This document shows positions 41,720 through 50,697 of a stretch of 64,000 nucleotides of DNA, piece by piece. Position 1 is the first letter of the stretch; each line of letters starts with the position of its first letter. A program made the translations under genes and the position numbers. The stretch lies in NCBI RefSeq assembly GCF_017114865.1, contig NZ_JADEYH010000002.1:124001-188000 (forward strand). The letters are read 5' to 3'. The stretch is from Streptomyces verrucosisporus. Lineage in GTDB: Bacteria; Actinomycetota; Actinomycetes; Streptomycetales; Streptomycetaceae. The notes beneath the pieces were generated by a model. That model was not told the origin of the DNA, did no database searches, and saw nothing but the letters and a program-made list of their open reading frames with translations.

Positions 41720-42946
41720 TCAGTACCGGGGCTGCGCCGGTGTCCGTCGCCGGAAGGCTATGGCGGTGACGACCGCGGCGACGGCGACGAGCACCGCGGC
41801 CCCGATGCCGATGGCCGCCCAGGGCGGCCCGCTGTCGCCGCTCTCCTTCTGCGCGGCGACCTGCTCGTCGTCCTGTTCCCGCTCTTCGCCGGGCTCGGCT
41901 GTGGGCGGTCCCTCGTTCTTGCCGTCGGCCTCGCCGTCCTCGGGTGAGGGGGACTTGGAGGCTTCGAGGGAGGCGTAGTACTTGGAGAAGATCGGGCTCA
42001 CATCCGCCGGCCCGGGGTCGCCGTCACCGTCGACCAGGACCTGCGCGGGTCTGACGATGCCGTGTCCGAGGTACATGCTGGGCTCCTCGCCCCGCTGCGA
42101 CCGTCCTGTGGTCTCGACCATCACGCGAAGGACCTGGTGGTTGGTCCAGTCGGGGTGCTCGGCCCAGATGAGCGCAGCCGACGCGGACGCGATGGCGGAC
42201 GCCTGGCTCGTGCCGCCGGGCACGCCAGGGGCGGAGAGAGTCAGGTAGGGGCCGTGGTTGGAGAAGTCGGCCACTGTGCCGGTCTCATCTACTGCGCCTA
42301 CGGCGACGACACCCGGCAACGATGCGGGATAGTGCGTCTTGGTCTTGAGCCCCTGGTTTCCGGCGGAAGCGAAGACCAACTTGCCGCGCTTGTTGGCCTC
42401 ATCGATTGCCCCCTGCAGGGCGGTGTAAGTCTCGTCATCCACTCCGGAGACACCCTGTGAGATGTTGATGATCTTGGCTTCACTCCGGGCCGCATATCGG
42501 ATTGCTTCGATGATCGGCTCGTGCGAGCTGAAGAAGCCCTCTTCGACATGCGTTCGCAAGGGGAGGATTTTTGCTTCGGGAGCCAGCCCCCGAAGGGTGT
42601 TCCCTACCCCGGAGCCGGCGATCAGTGCGGCCATCTCCGTTCCGTGGCCATCCACGTCCTCATGGGCGTCAGGGTCCTCGGAGGTGAAGCTCTCTCCGGG
42701 CAGCAGCCTGCCGGTCAACCCTGGAGTCGGCTTCACGCCGGAATCGATGACAGCGACAGTTACGCCTTTGCCCTTACTGACTTTCCACAACCCTGAGGAG
42801 TTCATGGCGTCCAGGTACCACTGCTGGTACGGCCTGACCTCGGCTAGGGCAGGGGGTGCGAGCAGTCCCATGGACATGAGCGTGGCTGTGAGCAGACCGA
42901 CCAAAGTCAGTGCTCGCCTCTGTGGGGGGAGAGCATGGGATTGCAT
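41720..42946 (-). CDS. Mycosin-type S8 serine protease (type VII secretion associated)
   Basis: A 408-residue subtilisin. The signal peptide ends near ALAEV. The catalytic triad is complete: D68 in VAVIDSGV, H101 in DGHGTEMA and S247 in GGTSQASA, with the oxyanion Asn in FASAGNQG. A Glu/Pro-rich linker leads to one C-terminal membrane helix (WAAIGIGAAVLVAVAAVVTA) with a short basic tail. This is the MycP layout, in which the protease faces outside and acts with type VII secretion machinery. It is the last gene of a three-gene operon, 22 bases after the preceding gene. The rest of the secretion machinery is not in the window. Confidence 0.88.
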   Translation of the reverse strand: MQSHALPPQRRALTLVGLLTATLMSMGLLAPPALAEVRPYQQWYLDAMNSSGLWKVSKGKGVTVAVIDSGVKPTPGLTGRLLPGESFTSEDPDAHEDVDGHGTEMAALIAGSGVGNTLRGLAPEAKILPLRTHVEEGFFSSHEPIIEAIRYAARSEAKIINISQGVSGVDDETYTALQGAIDEANKRGKLVFASAGNQGLKTKTHYPASLPGVVAVGAVDETGTVADFSNHGPYLTLSAPGVPGGTSQASAIASASAALIWAEHPDWTNHQVLRVMVETTGRSQRGEEPSMYLGHGIVRPAQVLVDGDGDPGPADVSPIFSKYYASLEASKSPSPEDGEADGKNEGPPTAEPGEEREQDDEQVAAQKESGDSGPPWAAIGIGAAVLVAVAAVVTAIAFRRRTPAQPRY

Positions 42947-42968
42947 GCGACAGGACACTTCCTCGGAA

Positions 42969-44315
42969 TCAATCGATGACCGGCGGCACAACGTCCCGTT
43001 GCCCCGTCCAGGTCTCCTCGTCTTCGGTGAGGTAGTCGGGGCGGTTCTGGCTCTCTCTCCGGTCCCTCGACGGGGAATTCGCGTTGGTCGGCCGCCCAGT
43101 TCCTGCCACACCCGATGCTGTGCTGCCCCGGACGAGCCCGGTGCCGCCGGGAGTGAACTCGGTACGGCCGCGACCGCTGCCTATGCGCGAGCCTCCCGTG
43201 GCGCCACCCTGCTGCGGCGCCATAGGTCGTCCTGGATACACGCCTCTGCCTGCCGGAGACCCGCCGCTTGCGGTCCCCGGAAAACCGCCCACAGGCCGTC
43301 CCAGCGGAGCGCGGTCCCCGCCAACGGCTCCGCGTGGATTTCCCGCTCCCACAGCTTGGTTGCCCGCCTGGCGGGGGGTACCGCCCATGATGCCGTCTCT
43401 GGCAGAACTTCGCGGTGGTACACCACTCCCTCCACCGCTGCCCGGTGGCTGCCCGGTTGCGGTGATGTGGGGCAGCGGCCGGCCGGTGCGGTGGATCGGT
43501 CCACCGGGCGCCACTGGAGGCGTGGCTGGAGATGAAGGGCCTGTGGAGGGCTGGGAGGGGTTCGGGCCTGTTTGCGACCGCGACTCAGAGGCAGGGGGTG
43601 AGGCGACGGAGTCGATCGTCATGCTCGTGGGCTGCTCGGCCACTGGGTTGGGGCGGTCAGCTGTAGAAACGGGCCGGTCGGCCGTGAGAGCGGAGTGGAA
43701 ACCCTCACTGCTTTTAGCACTAGCCATGCCTCCCGAAGCGGCACCCGGTCCCCGGTGGGCTGAGCCCTCCTGCGAGCCGGAACCCGGAACCGAACCTGGC
43801 GCGTACGTACCTGGATCTTCCCCGTACCGGTTCGGCAGCGGCTTGAAGTCCGGTTCCTCCGCGGCGCGGAGACTCTGCCCGGTCGTCCTGTAGTACGACG
43901 ACAGCCGGTTGAGCTGGTTGATCGCCTCCTGGCGCTTGCTCTCCTCGCTCTCCAGGCGGGCCTTTTCCTTCTCCGGGTCGGCGTAGCACATCAACTCGGG
44001 CTCGGGGATGGCTGCCTTGGCCTCGGTCAGGGCCTGGCCCGCGTTGACCATGTGATGCCCGAGCGTGCGGACGTACGCGGCGAACCGCATGGATTCCAGG
44101 GCGAACTGACGACCCCACTCGCGGAAGGCGTCGCCGCCCTCGCCGTCCCACTCCACGCGGTCGATGTAGGTGCGCAGCTCGCTGCCGATGCCGTCCATGT
44201 CGGAGCCGGCCTTGCCGAGGTCCTGGCCGCGCGAGGTGAGCAGGCCGGGGTCGGCCTTCGCGACCATCGCGTTGAGCGCGGCGAGGGACTTGCTCTCGAA
44301 CTCTCCCGTAGCCAT
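42969..44315 (-). CDS. WXG-like protein with long Pro/Gly-rich tail
   Basis: A 448-residue protein. The first ~110 residues form a helical hairpin like WXG100/PPE-type substrates, with VEWDGEGGDAFREWGRQF providing the W-x-G-type turn. A Cys and a coiled-coil segment (EKEKARLESEESKRQEAINQ) follow. From about 170 onward it is Gly/Ser/Pro-rich, ending in RPDYLTEDEETW, an acidic tail I associate with streptomycete type VII loci. It is probably a structural partner or substrate. It starts 14 bases after the upstream gene and precedes mycosin, so all three are one operon. Similar to PPE-like proteins only in layout. Confidence 0.7.
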   Translation of the reverse strand: MATGEFESKSLAALNAMVAKADPGLLTSRGQDLGKAGSDMDGIGSELRTYIDRVEWDGEGGDAFREWGRQFALESMRFAAYVRTLGHHMVNAGQALTEAKAAIPEPELMCYADPEKEKARLESEESKRQEAINQLNRLSSYYRTTGQSLRAAEEPDFKPLPNRYGEDPGTYAPGSVPGSGSQEGSAHRGPGAASGGMASAKSSEGFHSALTADRPVSTADRPNPVAEQPTSMTIDSVASPPASESRSQTGPNPSQPSTGPSSPATPPVAPGGPIHRTGRPLPHITATGQPPGSGGGSGVPPRSSARDGIMGGTPRQAGNQAVGAGNPRGAVGGDRAPLGRPVGGFPGTASGGSPAGRGVYPGRPMAPQQGGATGGSRIGSGRGRTEFTPGGTGLVRGSTASGVAGTGRPTNANSPSRDRRESQNRPDYLTEDEETWTGQRDVVPPVID

Positions 44316-44329
44316 TCCTGCCCTCGCCC

Positions 44330-44776
44330 TCAGCTGAAGTCCTTGCCGTCGGACTCGTCGGAGTCCTTGGCACGGACGTCCTGGCTCTCTTGCCCCTGCC
44401 GACTTGCCGACCGGTGCTCGTCCACCTGTGTCTGGATGGCCTGGAAGCGCTGTCGCCGTTCCGCCTCGACGTTGCCGTAGCCCTTGTCCACGATCTCGGT
44501 GGCGATCCCCAGCGCCTCCAACTGCTCGCCGAACAGCCGGGAGAGGTCTTCCAGACGCGTGTGCACCTTCTCATAGAGGGCTGACAGATCCTCCGCCGCG
44601 CTGAAGCCCGTGCCGTAAGCGTCCGGGGTGACGGTCTGTTCGCCGATCTGTTTGTGGGAGGCGGGGGACTTCCCCAGCTCGCCCAGGAGTTCGTCGATGC
44701 GGCCCTTGAAGGCGGTGAGTGTCTCGGCCTGGTAGTTCAGGCTCTTGCCACCGCCGAAGTCACGCTCGCCCGTCAC
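44330..44776 (-). CDS. Small helical type VII secretion-associated protein
   Basis: A 148-residue acidic, Cys-free protein rich in predicted helices (AETLTAFKGRIDELLGEL, LSALYEKVHTRLEDLSRLFG, NVEAERRQRFQAIQTQ), with no signal peptide. Its size and helical pairs fit ESX substrate partners. It is the first gene of the operon with the WXG-like protein and mycosin, and probably dimerises with the next gene's product. The WXG motif itself is not present, so the assignment rests on context. Confidence 0.65.
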   Translation of the reverse strand: MTGERDFGGGKSLNYQAETLTAFKGRIDELLGELGKSPASHKQIGEQTVTPDAYGTGFSAAEDLSALYEKVHTRLEDLSRLFGEQLEALGIATEIVDKGYGNVEAERRQRFQAIQTQVDEHRSASRQGQESQDVRAKDSDESDGKDFS

Positions 44777-44903
44777 GCCGTGCCCCCGTCCCCCGATTAG
44801 TCGCCACGCTGTGCCAAGGTCGTGTCACGTCAGTGTAGTCAGCAGGCGATCCGGCCCGTCGGGGGCTGTGGACGACGGGCGCGTTTTCCGGCCGGGGCAG
44901 CCG

Positions 44904-45467
44904 CTATGACAGGTGGCGGTAGCGCCCGCGGAAGTACGTCAGTGGCCTGCCCTCCGAGGACGGCAGCGAGGTGGCCAGCACCCGGCCGATCACGAGTGTG
45001 TGGTCGCCCGCGCCCACCCGCTGTTCGGTGTGGCACTCCACCGTCGCCAGCGCGCCGTCGACCAGGGGGGAGCCGGAGGCCTCGCCGCGGGTGCGGGGCA
45101 TGTCCTGGAAGAGCAGACGGTCGCTGACCCGGCCGCGCATGGAGAAGCGGCCCGCGATGTGGCGCTGGCCCTCCGCGAGCAGGGAGGCGGCCCACAGCGG
45201 CTGCCGTTCCAGCAGTTCGTCCATCCGGGAGCCCTCGCGCACGCTGACCAGTACCAGCGGCGGGTCCAGGGAGACGGAGAGGAAGGAGGTCGCGGTCATG
45301 CCCACGTCCTCGCCGCGCGGCCCGTCCTCCGGGTCGTGCGCCGTCACCAGTACCACGCCCGCGGCCAGCCGTGCCAGGGCCGCGCGGAACTCCTCCTCGC
45401 CCACCCCCTCAGGATGCGGGAGGCCCAAGGTGTGGCGCGAGGGCGAAGTAGGGGCGTTCCGGGACAT
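44904..45467 (-). CDS. Flavin reductase-like FMN-binding protein
   Basis: A 188-residue protein of the flavin reductase-like (split-barrel FMN-binding) family. The core shows EEFRAALARLAAGVVLVTA, then GMTATSFLSVSLDPPLVLVSV, the flavin-contacting segment, and DGALATVECHTEQRVGAGDH ... VIGRVLA. It would supply reduced flavin to a monooxygenase or reduce free FMN. The start is placed at ATG 45467; in-frame starts upstream (GTG 45500, ATG 45527) cannot be excluded as no ribosome site is clear. No monooxygenase gene is adjacent. Confidence 0.82.
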   Translation of the reverse strand: MSRNAPTSPSRHTLGLPHPEGVGEEEFRAALARLAAGVVLVTAHDPEDGPRGEDVGMTATSFLSVSLDPPLVLVSVREGSRMDELLERQPLWAASLLAEGQRHIAGRFSMRGRVSDRLLFQDMPRTRGEASGSPLVDGALATVECHTEQRVGAGDHTLVIGRVLATSLPSSEGRPLTYFRGRYRHLS

Positions 45468-45662
45468 CTGATGTCGTGGTGTCGGGTGCACACCCCGCAC
45501 GCTAGACGCCGCTCCTGGGGGCCGCATCGGCCCCCGGGACCAGACCGGACCTAGGTACATCGGCTGAATGATCCGCAGGTCAGGGCCGGAATTTGCGTTC
45601 GGCACGGGTGTGGTGCGGGTCGGGGCGCTCCCGCTGGGCGCAGCCGAGCGCCCATGCTGCGT

Positions 45663-45704
45663 TGTGACATGAGTCACACAGGGGGTCAATTGTTGACCCT
45701 GTGT
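45663..45704. promoter_or_regulatory. Paired inverted repeats upstream of cdgB
   Basis: TGTGAC (45663-45668) pairs with GTCACA (45673-45678). Overlapping it, ACACAGGG...TCAA pairs with TTGACCCTGTGT (45693-45704) with two bulged Gs. They lie 100-140 bp before the diguanylate cyclase start, in a 338-bp gap with no gene. They are probable regulator sites; the factor is unknown. Confidence 0.4.
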
Positions 45705-45805
45705 ACCGGTTGGGCAGCTCGCTGTGATTCAGTGGCCTGAAGACAGGGGAAAGTCCAAAACCGGATCGTCTGGAGTCACCCACTCGAGTCTCAGGGGGAG
45801 GGCGG

Positions 45806-47485
45806 ATGGAAGCCGAGTCGGAGCCGTACGTGTGCCTCGCCACCCTGCGCAGGCTCCACCAGTCCATGGCGGACCTCAACGCCGCCCGCAGCCTGGCGGA
45901 CACCCTCCAGACCGTCGCCGACGGCATCGTGAAGGGCCTCGACTTCGAGCTGGCCGCGGTCAACCTCGTCAAGCCCGACGGGGACCTCGTGGTGGCGGCC
46001 GTCGCGGGCAGCGAGGGCGCGGAGGCGATGATGGCGGGCCGTACGGGTTCGCGGGCGGCCTGGGAGCGGCGGCTGGCGCTGGGCGAGCGCTGGGGCGAGC
46101 TGCGCTTCGTCCCGTACACCGAGGCGTGGGTCCTGATGGACGACGACGTGCCGCAGTGGCACACCGCCGGGCCGGCCCCGCGGTACGCCGACGAGTGGCA
46201 TCCGATGGACCTCCTCATGGCGCCGATGCACTCGTCCGACGGGGAGCTCCTCGGCGTCATATCCGTCGACAAGCCGCGCAACGGGCGGCGCCCGGGCGCG
46301 TGGGGGCGCGAAGCGCTGCAGATGTACGCCTTCCAGGCGGGGATTGCGATCAGCAACGCCCGGCTGCGCGCAAACATGCAGCGCGCGCTGGTCCGCCTGG
46401 AGCGCGAGCAGCAGGCGCTGAGGTCGAGCGAGGAGAGCTTCCGGCAGGCGTTCGAGTACGCGCCCAGCGGTATGGCGGTCACCGAGCTGGGAGGTGACCA
46501 GCACGGGCGGCTGGTGCGTACCAACGACGCGTTGTGCCGGCTGCTGGGCCGCCCGGCCGCGGCGCTGCGGCGCTGCAGCTTCTCCGACCTCGTCCACCCC
46601 GAGGACCTGGCGACCCTGCTGCGCACCTCCGCGGAGGGCGGCCGGGCCGAGCTGCGGCTGGCACGGCGTGACGGCTCCTTCCTCTGGGTCTCCCTGCGCA
46701 ACTCGGTAGTGGCCGACGCCACCGACGGCCCGCGCTTCCTGCTCACCCACGTCGAGGACATCGAGGAGCGCAAGCGCCACGAGCTCCAGCTCGCCCACCG
46801 CGCCAGCCACGACTCGCTCACCGGCCTGCCCAACAGCGCCGAGCTGCGGGCCCGGCTCAGCGCGCGGCTGTGCGACAAGCCCGCGCCGGTGCCCGACGCC
46901 GCGCAGATGGGCCCCGGGGGAATCGGCGGCGCCCTCGACGGCGGGTTCGGGCCCGACGGCTTCGACGTCTGCGCTCCCGGTCTCGACGGGTTCGGCCTCG
47001 ACGGCTTCGGGGGAGTCCTCCCGGAACCGGTCGGCGGCTACGAGCACCACGTCCACACCGTTCCGCCCGCGAGCGACGCCCCCTCGGAGAAGGGCCTGGC
47101 CGTTCTCTTCTGCGACCTCGACGGCTTCAAGTCGATCAACGACCGCTTCGGTCACCACTGCGGCGACGCCGTGCTGATCGAGGTGGCCAGACGCCTTTCG
47201 AGTGGTGTTCGCGACAATGACACCGTCGCCCGGCTGGGTGGTGACGAATTCGTCGTCCTGGCGGACGGACTGTGCCGCGGCGACGCCGCTGACCTGGCCG
47301 TACGGCTGCGCAACGCGATCATTCCGCCCATCCGCGTGGAGGGGCGCGCGGTGCGGGTGGGGGCGAGCTTCGGCATCAGCTGGGCGGGGTGCGGGATGTC
47401 CGCCGAGGAGGTCCTGCACTCCGCCGACCAGCGGATGTACGTCGAGAAGCGGTCGCGCTCCAAGGCCCACCGCCGGGTCGGATGA
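45806..47485 (+). CDS. cdgB: GAF-PAS-GGDEF diguanylate cyclase CdgB
   Basis: A 559-residue cytosolic c-di-GMP synthase. A GAF domain covers about 15-195, a PAS/PAC about 205-330 (FRQAFEYAPSGMAVTE ... LLTHVEDIEERK), and the GGDEF domain runs from DSLTGLPNSAELRARL through a Gly/Asp-rich insertion to LGGDEFVV. The catalytic GGDEF is intact. An I-site RxxD (RDND) lies five residues before it, so product inhibition is likely. The domain order and the Gly/Asp-rich insertion inside the GGDEF domain match CdgB of S. coelicolor, a BldD-controlled regulator of development. The insertion (GFGPDGFDVCAPGLDGFGLD) is longer than normal. Confidence 0.85.
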   Translation: MEAESEPYVCLATLRRLHQSMADLNAARSLADTLQTVADGIVKGLDFELAAVNLVKPDGDLVVAAVAGSEGAEAMMAGRTGSRAAWERRLALGERWGELRFVPYTEAWVLMDDDVPQWHTAGPAPRYADEWHPMDLLMAPMHSSDGELLGVISVDKPRNGRRPGAWGREALQMYAFQAGIAISNARLRANMQRALVRLEREQQALRSSEESFRQAFEYAPSGMAVTELGGDQHGRLVRTNDALCRLLGRPAAALRRCSFSDLVHPEDLATLLRTSAEGGRAELRLARRDGSFLWVSLRNSVVADATDGPRFLLTHVEDIEERKRHELQLAHRASHDSLTGLPNSAELRARLSARLCDKPAPVPDAAQMGPGGIGGALDGGFGPDGFDVCAPGLDGFGLDGFGGVLPEPVGGYEHHVHTVPPASDAPSEKGLAVLFCDLDGFKSINDRFGHHCGDAVLIEVARRLSSGVRDNDTVARLGGDEFVVLADGLCRGDAADLAVRLRNAIIPPIRVEGRAVRVGASFGISWAGCGMSAEEVLHSADQRMYVEKRSRSKAHRRVG

Positions 47486-47612
47486 GGCCCGGGCGGACCC
47501 CGGCGCCGGGTGCGTCGCGGGGCGCGGTGCGAGGGGTCACGGACGCCGCGTTCTTTAACCCGAAAGAGGTAGGCTGCGCCGGGCAGGCACCCGTCATGGA
47601 GGAGCGCACGGA

Positions 47613-48578
47613 ATGACCGCCGGTAACAACGGCTCGGGCACGCCGGAGAACGACGACCCGTTCGCCTACCTCTACCGTTCCGAGGGCGGTACGGGCGGTG
47701 ACACAGGCGCCGCGGCGTCGCAGCCGGGAGTGCCTCGCACCTCGTACAACCACGTCCGTGCCGTGGGCGAGCGCCGCTACGGCGGACAGCAGGGCCCGCA
47801 GCAGCACCAGCAGCCGCCGCCGCACCAGCCCAGCGCGCACTACGCGGCCCCCGAGACCGTGCCCGGCGGCCGTGCCGCCGCGCGGCGCGAGGCCGCCGCG
47901 GCAGGTCCGGCCGGCCGGGGGCGGGGCCGCAACCACAACGGTCTGCTGGTGGGCGCGCTGGCGGTCGTCGCCGCCGTGGTCCTCGGCGTGGGCGCCGCGG
48001 TCTTCTTCAGCGGCGACGACGACGCGAACGCCAACCAGACCGGCGGCACCCAGGCCGCCACCTCCGGGGCCGGCGAGGGCGACGGCGGCGCGGGCGATGG
48101 GGACGAGCAGGACAAGGACGCCGACAAGAACAAGGAGAAGAAGCCGGGCCGCCTCCCCTCCGAGGACGCGGCCAGCCTCCAGCTCGGCGGCGGCGCCACC
48201 ACGGACAAGACCGTCCAGGGCGCCGAGTCCAGGAGCGGCGCGTACGTCACCGGTCTCGACAAGCCCGGCGCCTCGGCCACCTGGACCTTCGAGGTCCCCG
48301 ATGACGGCGAGTACACGCTGTTCGTCGGCTACGGGGTGCCGGGCAAGGACGCGAACTCCGCGCTCGCCGTCAACGGCAAGCCCCACAAGGGCGGGCTGAA
48401 CATGAAGAACTTCGCCAAGGCGGGCGAGGGTGAGTGGGAGAAGGGCTGGACGCGCACCTTCGCCTGGGTCAACCTGAACGAGGGCACCAACACCGTCAGG
48501 ATCTCCTGCGAGGAGGGCAACCAGTGCGGGTTCGCCCTCGACCGGGTCTGGCTCAAGGAAGGCCACGTCCGCGGCTGA
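47613..48578 (+). CDS. Membrane-anchored protein with CBM-like domain
   Basis: A 321-residue protein. The first ~110 residues are cytoplasmic, Gln/Pro/Gly/His-rich and disordered. One membrane helix follows (GLLVGALAVVAAVVLGVGAA), then a charged Asp/Glu/Lys linker, and a C-terminal domain of ~140 residues (ASLQLGGGATTDKTVQGAES ... YTLFVGYGVPGKDANSALAV ... GFALDRVWLKE) that resembles CBM35/CBM6-type carbohydrate-binding modules. It probably senses or tethers a wall polymer. The start has GGAGG upstream. I recall a similar gene after cdgB in other streptomycetes; function unknown. Confidence 0.72.
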   Translation: MTAGNNGSGTPENDDPFAYLYRSEGGTGGDTGAAASQPGVPRTSYNHVRAVGERRYGGQQGPQQHQQPPPHQPSAHYAAPETVPGGRAAARREAAAAGPAGRGRGRNHNGLLVGALAVVAAVVLGVGAAVFFSGDDDANANQTGGTQAATSGAGEGDGGAGDGDEQDKDADKNKEKKPGRLPSEDAASLQLGGGATTDKTVQGAESRSGAYVTGLDKPGASATWTFEVPDDGEYTLFVGYGVPGKDANSALAVNGKPHKGGLNMKNFAKAGEGEWEKGWTRTFAWVNLNEGTNTVRISCEEGNQCGFALDRVWLKEGHVRG

Positions 48579-48629
48579 CGCCGCCGTGGCAGGCCTCGTG
48601 ACAGGGGCCGGCGGCGCGGCGCGGGCGCT

Positions 48630-49502
48630 TCAGCCGCCGACCGCCTTCAGGAAGGCCGCGACCGTCCGCGCCATCGCCTCCCGTGCCGGCAGCAGGTACC
48701 GGCGGGGATCGACGGCCCGCGCGTCCTGGGCGAGGAAGGCGCGGACGGCTCCGGTGAAGGCGGTGTTCAGCGCCGTGCCGATGTTGATCTTCGTCATGCC
48801 GGCCGCCACCGCCCGCCGCAGCTCCTCGTCCGGTACCCCTGAGGAGCCGTGCAGCACCAGCGGCACGGGGACGGCCTCGCGCAGCTCGCCGATGAGGGCG
48901 TGGTCGAGGACGGCGGTGCGCTCGGTCATCGCATGGGAGCTGCCGACCGCGACGGCCAGGGCGTCCACCCCGGTGGCCGCCGTGTACGCCGTGGCCTCGG
49001 CGGGATCGGTCCGTACGCCGGGGGCGTGCGCGTCGAGCGTCCCGCGCCCCTCCTCCGGCTCCCGGTCGCCGGGCTTGCCGCCGATCCGGCCCAGCTCGGC
49101 CTCCACCCACATCCCGTGCGCGTGGCCGAAGCGCACGGCCTTCGCCGTGGCCGCCACATTGCCGGCGTAGGGCAGCTTCGAGGCGTCGAACATCACCGAG
49201 CCGAACCCGGCCTCCGGCGCGGCGCGCAGCAGTTCGAAGCTCTCCACATGGTCCAGGTGCAGCGCCAGCGGAGCACTGGACGCCCGGGCCACGGCCGCCG
49301 CCGCGGCGGCGACGGGGGCGAGCCGGCCGCCGTGGAAGCGCACGGCGTTCTCGGAGATCTGGAGGACGGCGGGCATGCCGGCGGTCTCCGCGCCGGCGGC
49401 GATCGCCTCGGCGTGCTCCAGGGTGATGACGTTGAACGCGGCGACGCCGCGGCCGGACGCGCGCGCGTCCGCCACGAGCTCTCCGCTGCCGACCAGTGGC
49501 AT
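48630..49502 (-). CDS. Class II fructose/tagatose-bisphosphate aldolase
   Basis: A 290-residue zinc-dependent TIM-barrel aldolase of the GatY/KbaY type: RGVAAFNVITLEHAEAI at the N-terminus, LALHLDHVESFELL carrying the first zinc ligands, then SVMFDASKLPYAGN, WVEAELGRIGG and a catalytic/phosphate-binding region VLHGSSGVPDEELRR ... GMTKINIGTAL. It splits a ketose 1,6-bisphosphate to triose phosphates. Start ATG 49502. It lies 97 bp downstream of the PfkB kinase, which could supply its substrate, and just beyond nagA and the ROK kinase, so the block looks like amino-sugar catabolism (galactosamine-type). Confidence 0.88.
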   Translation of the reverse strand: MPLVGSGELVADARASGRGVAAFNVITLEHAEAIAAGAETAGMPAVLQISENAVRFHGGRLAPVAAAAAAVARASSAPLALHLDHVESFELLRAAPEAGFGSVMFDASKLPYAGNVAATAKAVRFGHAHGMWVEAELGRIGGKPGDREPEEGRGTLDAHAPGVRTDPAEATAYTAATGVDALAVAVGSSHAMTERTAVLDHALIGELREAVPVPLVLHGSSGVPDEELRRAVAAGMTKINIGTALNTAFTGAVRAFLAQDARAVDPRRYLLPAREAMARTVAAFLKAVGG

Positions 49503-49599
49503 GCCGCCCCTCCTCCGTGCCCGCCTTCTTCGCCGGCCGCCGGCCGCCGCCGTCCCGCAGCCACCTCACCGCCGTCCGGCCGGGGTGCCGGACGGCCCG

Positions 49600-50538
49600 T
49601 CAGACACCCGCCATCTGCCGGTCGATCCGCACCCCGGGCAGCAACTCCTCGTACAGCCCCCGGTCGAACTCACCCGCCGCCTCGGCCCGTACGGTCGCCG
49701 CCGACAGGGCGGCGGCGCGGGCCAGCCGGTCCGGCCAGGGCAGGCCCTCCACCAGTCCGGACAGCAGGGCGGCCACCACCGAGTCCCCCGCCCCCGTCGG
49801 GTTGCCCGCCAGCCGCCGGGGCGGCTCGACACGCCAGACGCCCTCCGGGGTGAGCCCGAGCAGCCCGTCCTCGCCCAGTGAGGCGACCACCGCGTGCGCC
49901 CCGCGCCGCTGTGCCAGCCGCGCGGCCCGCAGCGGTTCGGTAGTGCCCGTTATCCCTGCCAGCTCATGGGAGTTGGGCTTGACGACGTCCGGCCGGGCGG
50001 CCAGCCCGCGCAGCAGCGGCTCCCCGCTGGTGTCCAGCAGCACGGGCACGCCCGCGGTGCGCGCGGCGCGCACCAGCGTCCCGTACGCCCCCACGGGCAC
50101 CCCGGGCGGCAGACTGCCGCACAGGGCGACGGCGGTGGCGTCGTGCAGCAGACCGCCGTAGACGTCCAGGAAACGCTCCCATTCGGCGGGGGCTATCTGC
50201 GGGCCGGGCTCGTTGAGCACGGTGGCGTCGCCCGATGCCTCGTCCACGACCGTGACGGTGCGGCGGGTGTCCCCGCCGACGGCGACGAACGCGTCCCCGA
50301 CCGGGCCCTCCTCCGTCACCTCCGACAGCAGCGCCCGCAGCCGCTCGCCGTTGGGGCCGCCGGTGAAGCCGGTCACCAGCGTCTCGTGGCCCAGCGCGCC
50401 CAGGACCCGTGCCACGTTCAGGCCCTTGCCGCCCGGACGCTCGGCGACCTCCCGGACCCGGTGGGAGGCGCGAGGCTCCAGACGGGGGACGCGGTAGGTG
50501 ATGTCCAAGGCCGCGTTGAGCGTGACGGTCAGGATCAT
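49600..50538 (-). CDS. 1-phosphofructokinase-type sugar-phosphate kinase (PfkB)
   Basis: A 312-residue PfkB-family kinase. The N-terminal motif is ILTVTLNAALDITY, signature 1 is ERPGGKGLNVARVLGALG, and signature 2 has NPTGAGDSVVAALLSGL with the catalytic Asp in GAGDS. The pattern fits FruK/LacC-like hexose-phosphate kinases that phosphorylate fructose 1-phosphate or tagatose 6-phosphate. ATG 50538 follows GGAGGCGGAG. With the downstream aldolase it would complete a ketohexose-bisphosphate route. It is separated from nagA by 159 bp, so it may have its own promoter. The exact sugar is not decided. Confidence 0.87.
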   Translation of the reverse strand: MILTVTLNAALDITYRVPRLEPRASHRVREVAERPGGKGLNVARVLGALGHETLVTGFTGGPNGERLRALLSEVTEEGPVGDAFVAVGGDTRRTVTVVDEASGDATVLNEPGPQIAPAEWERFLDVYGGLLHDATAVALCGSLPPGVPVGAYGTLVRAARTAGVPVLLDTSGEPLLRGLAARPDVVKPNSHELAGITGTTEPLRAARLAQRRGAHAVVASLGEDGLLGLTPEGVWRVEPPRRLAGNPTGAGDSVVAALLSGLVEGLPWPDRLARAAALSAATVRAEAAGEFDRGLYEELLPGVRIDRQMAGV

Positions 50539-50697
50539 CCGGTACTCCGCCTCCCACCGGCGAGTGTGAACGTTCGGCATACGCACGGTGGCCCGGGGCC
50601 GCCGACCGTGCGAGTGATCATGCCAAAGCCGGGGCGGTCGGCCCAGAGGGCGGAGGCACCCGCTCGCGCTCGATGTGGGAACGAGACCGTAACGCAA

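Noticed and set aside
45663..45678. A BldD box upstream of cdgB
   Set aside because: TGTGACATGAGTCACA has a different spacing from the BldD consensus, so it was kept only as an unnamed inverted repeat.
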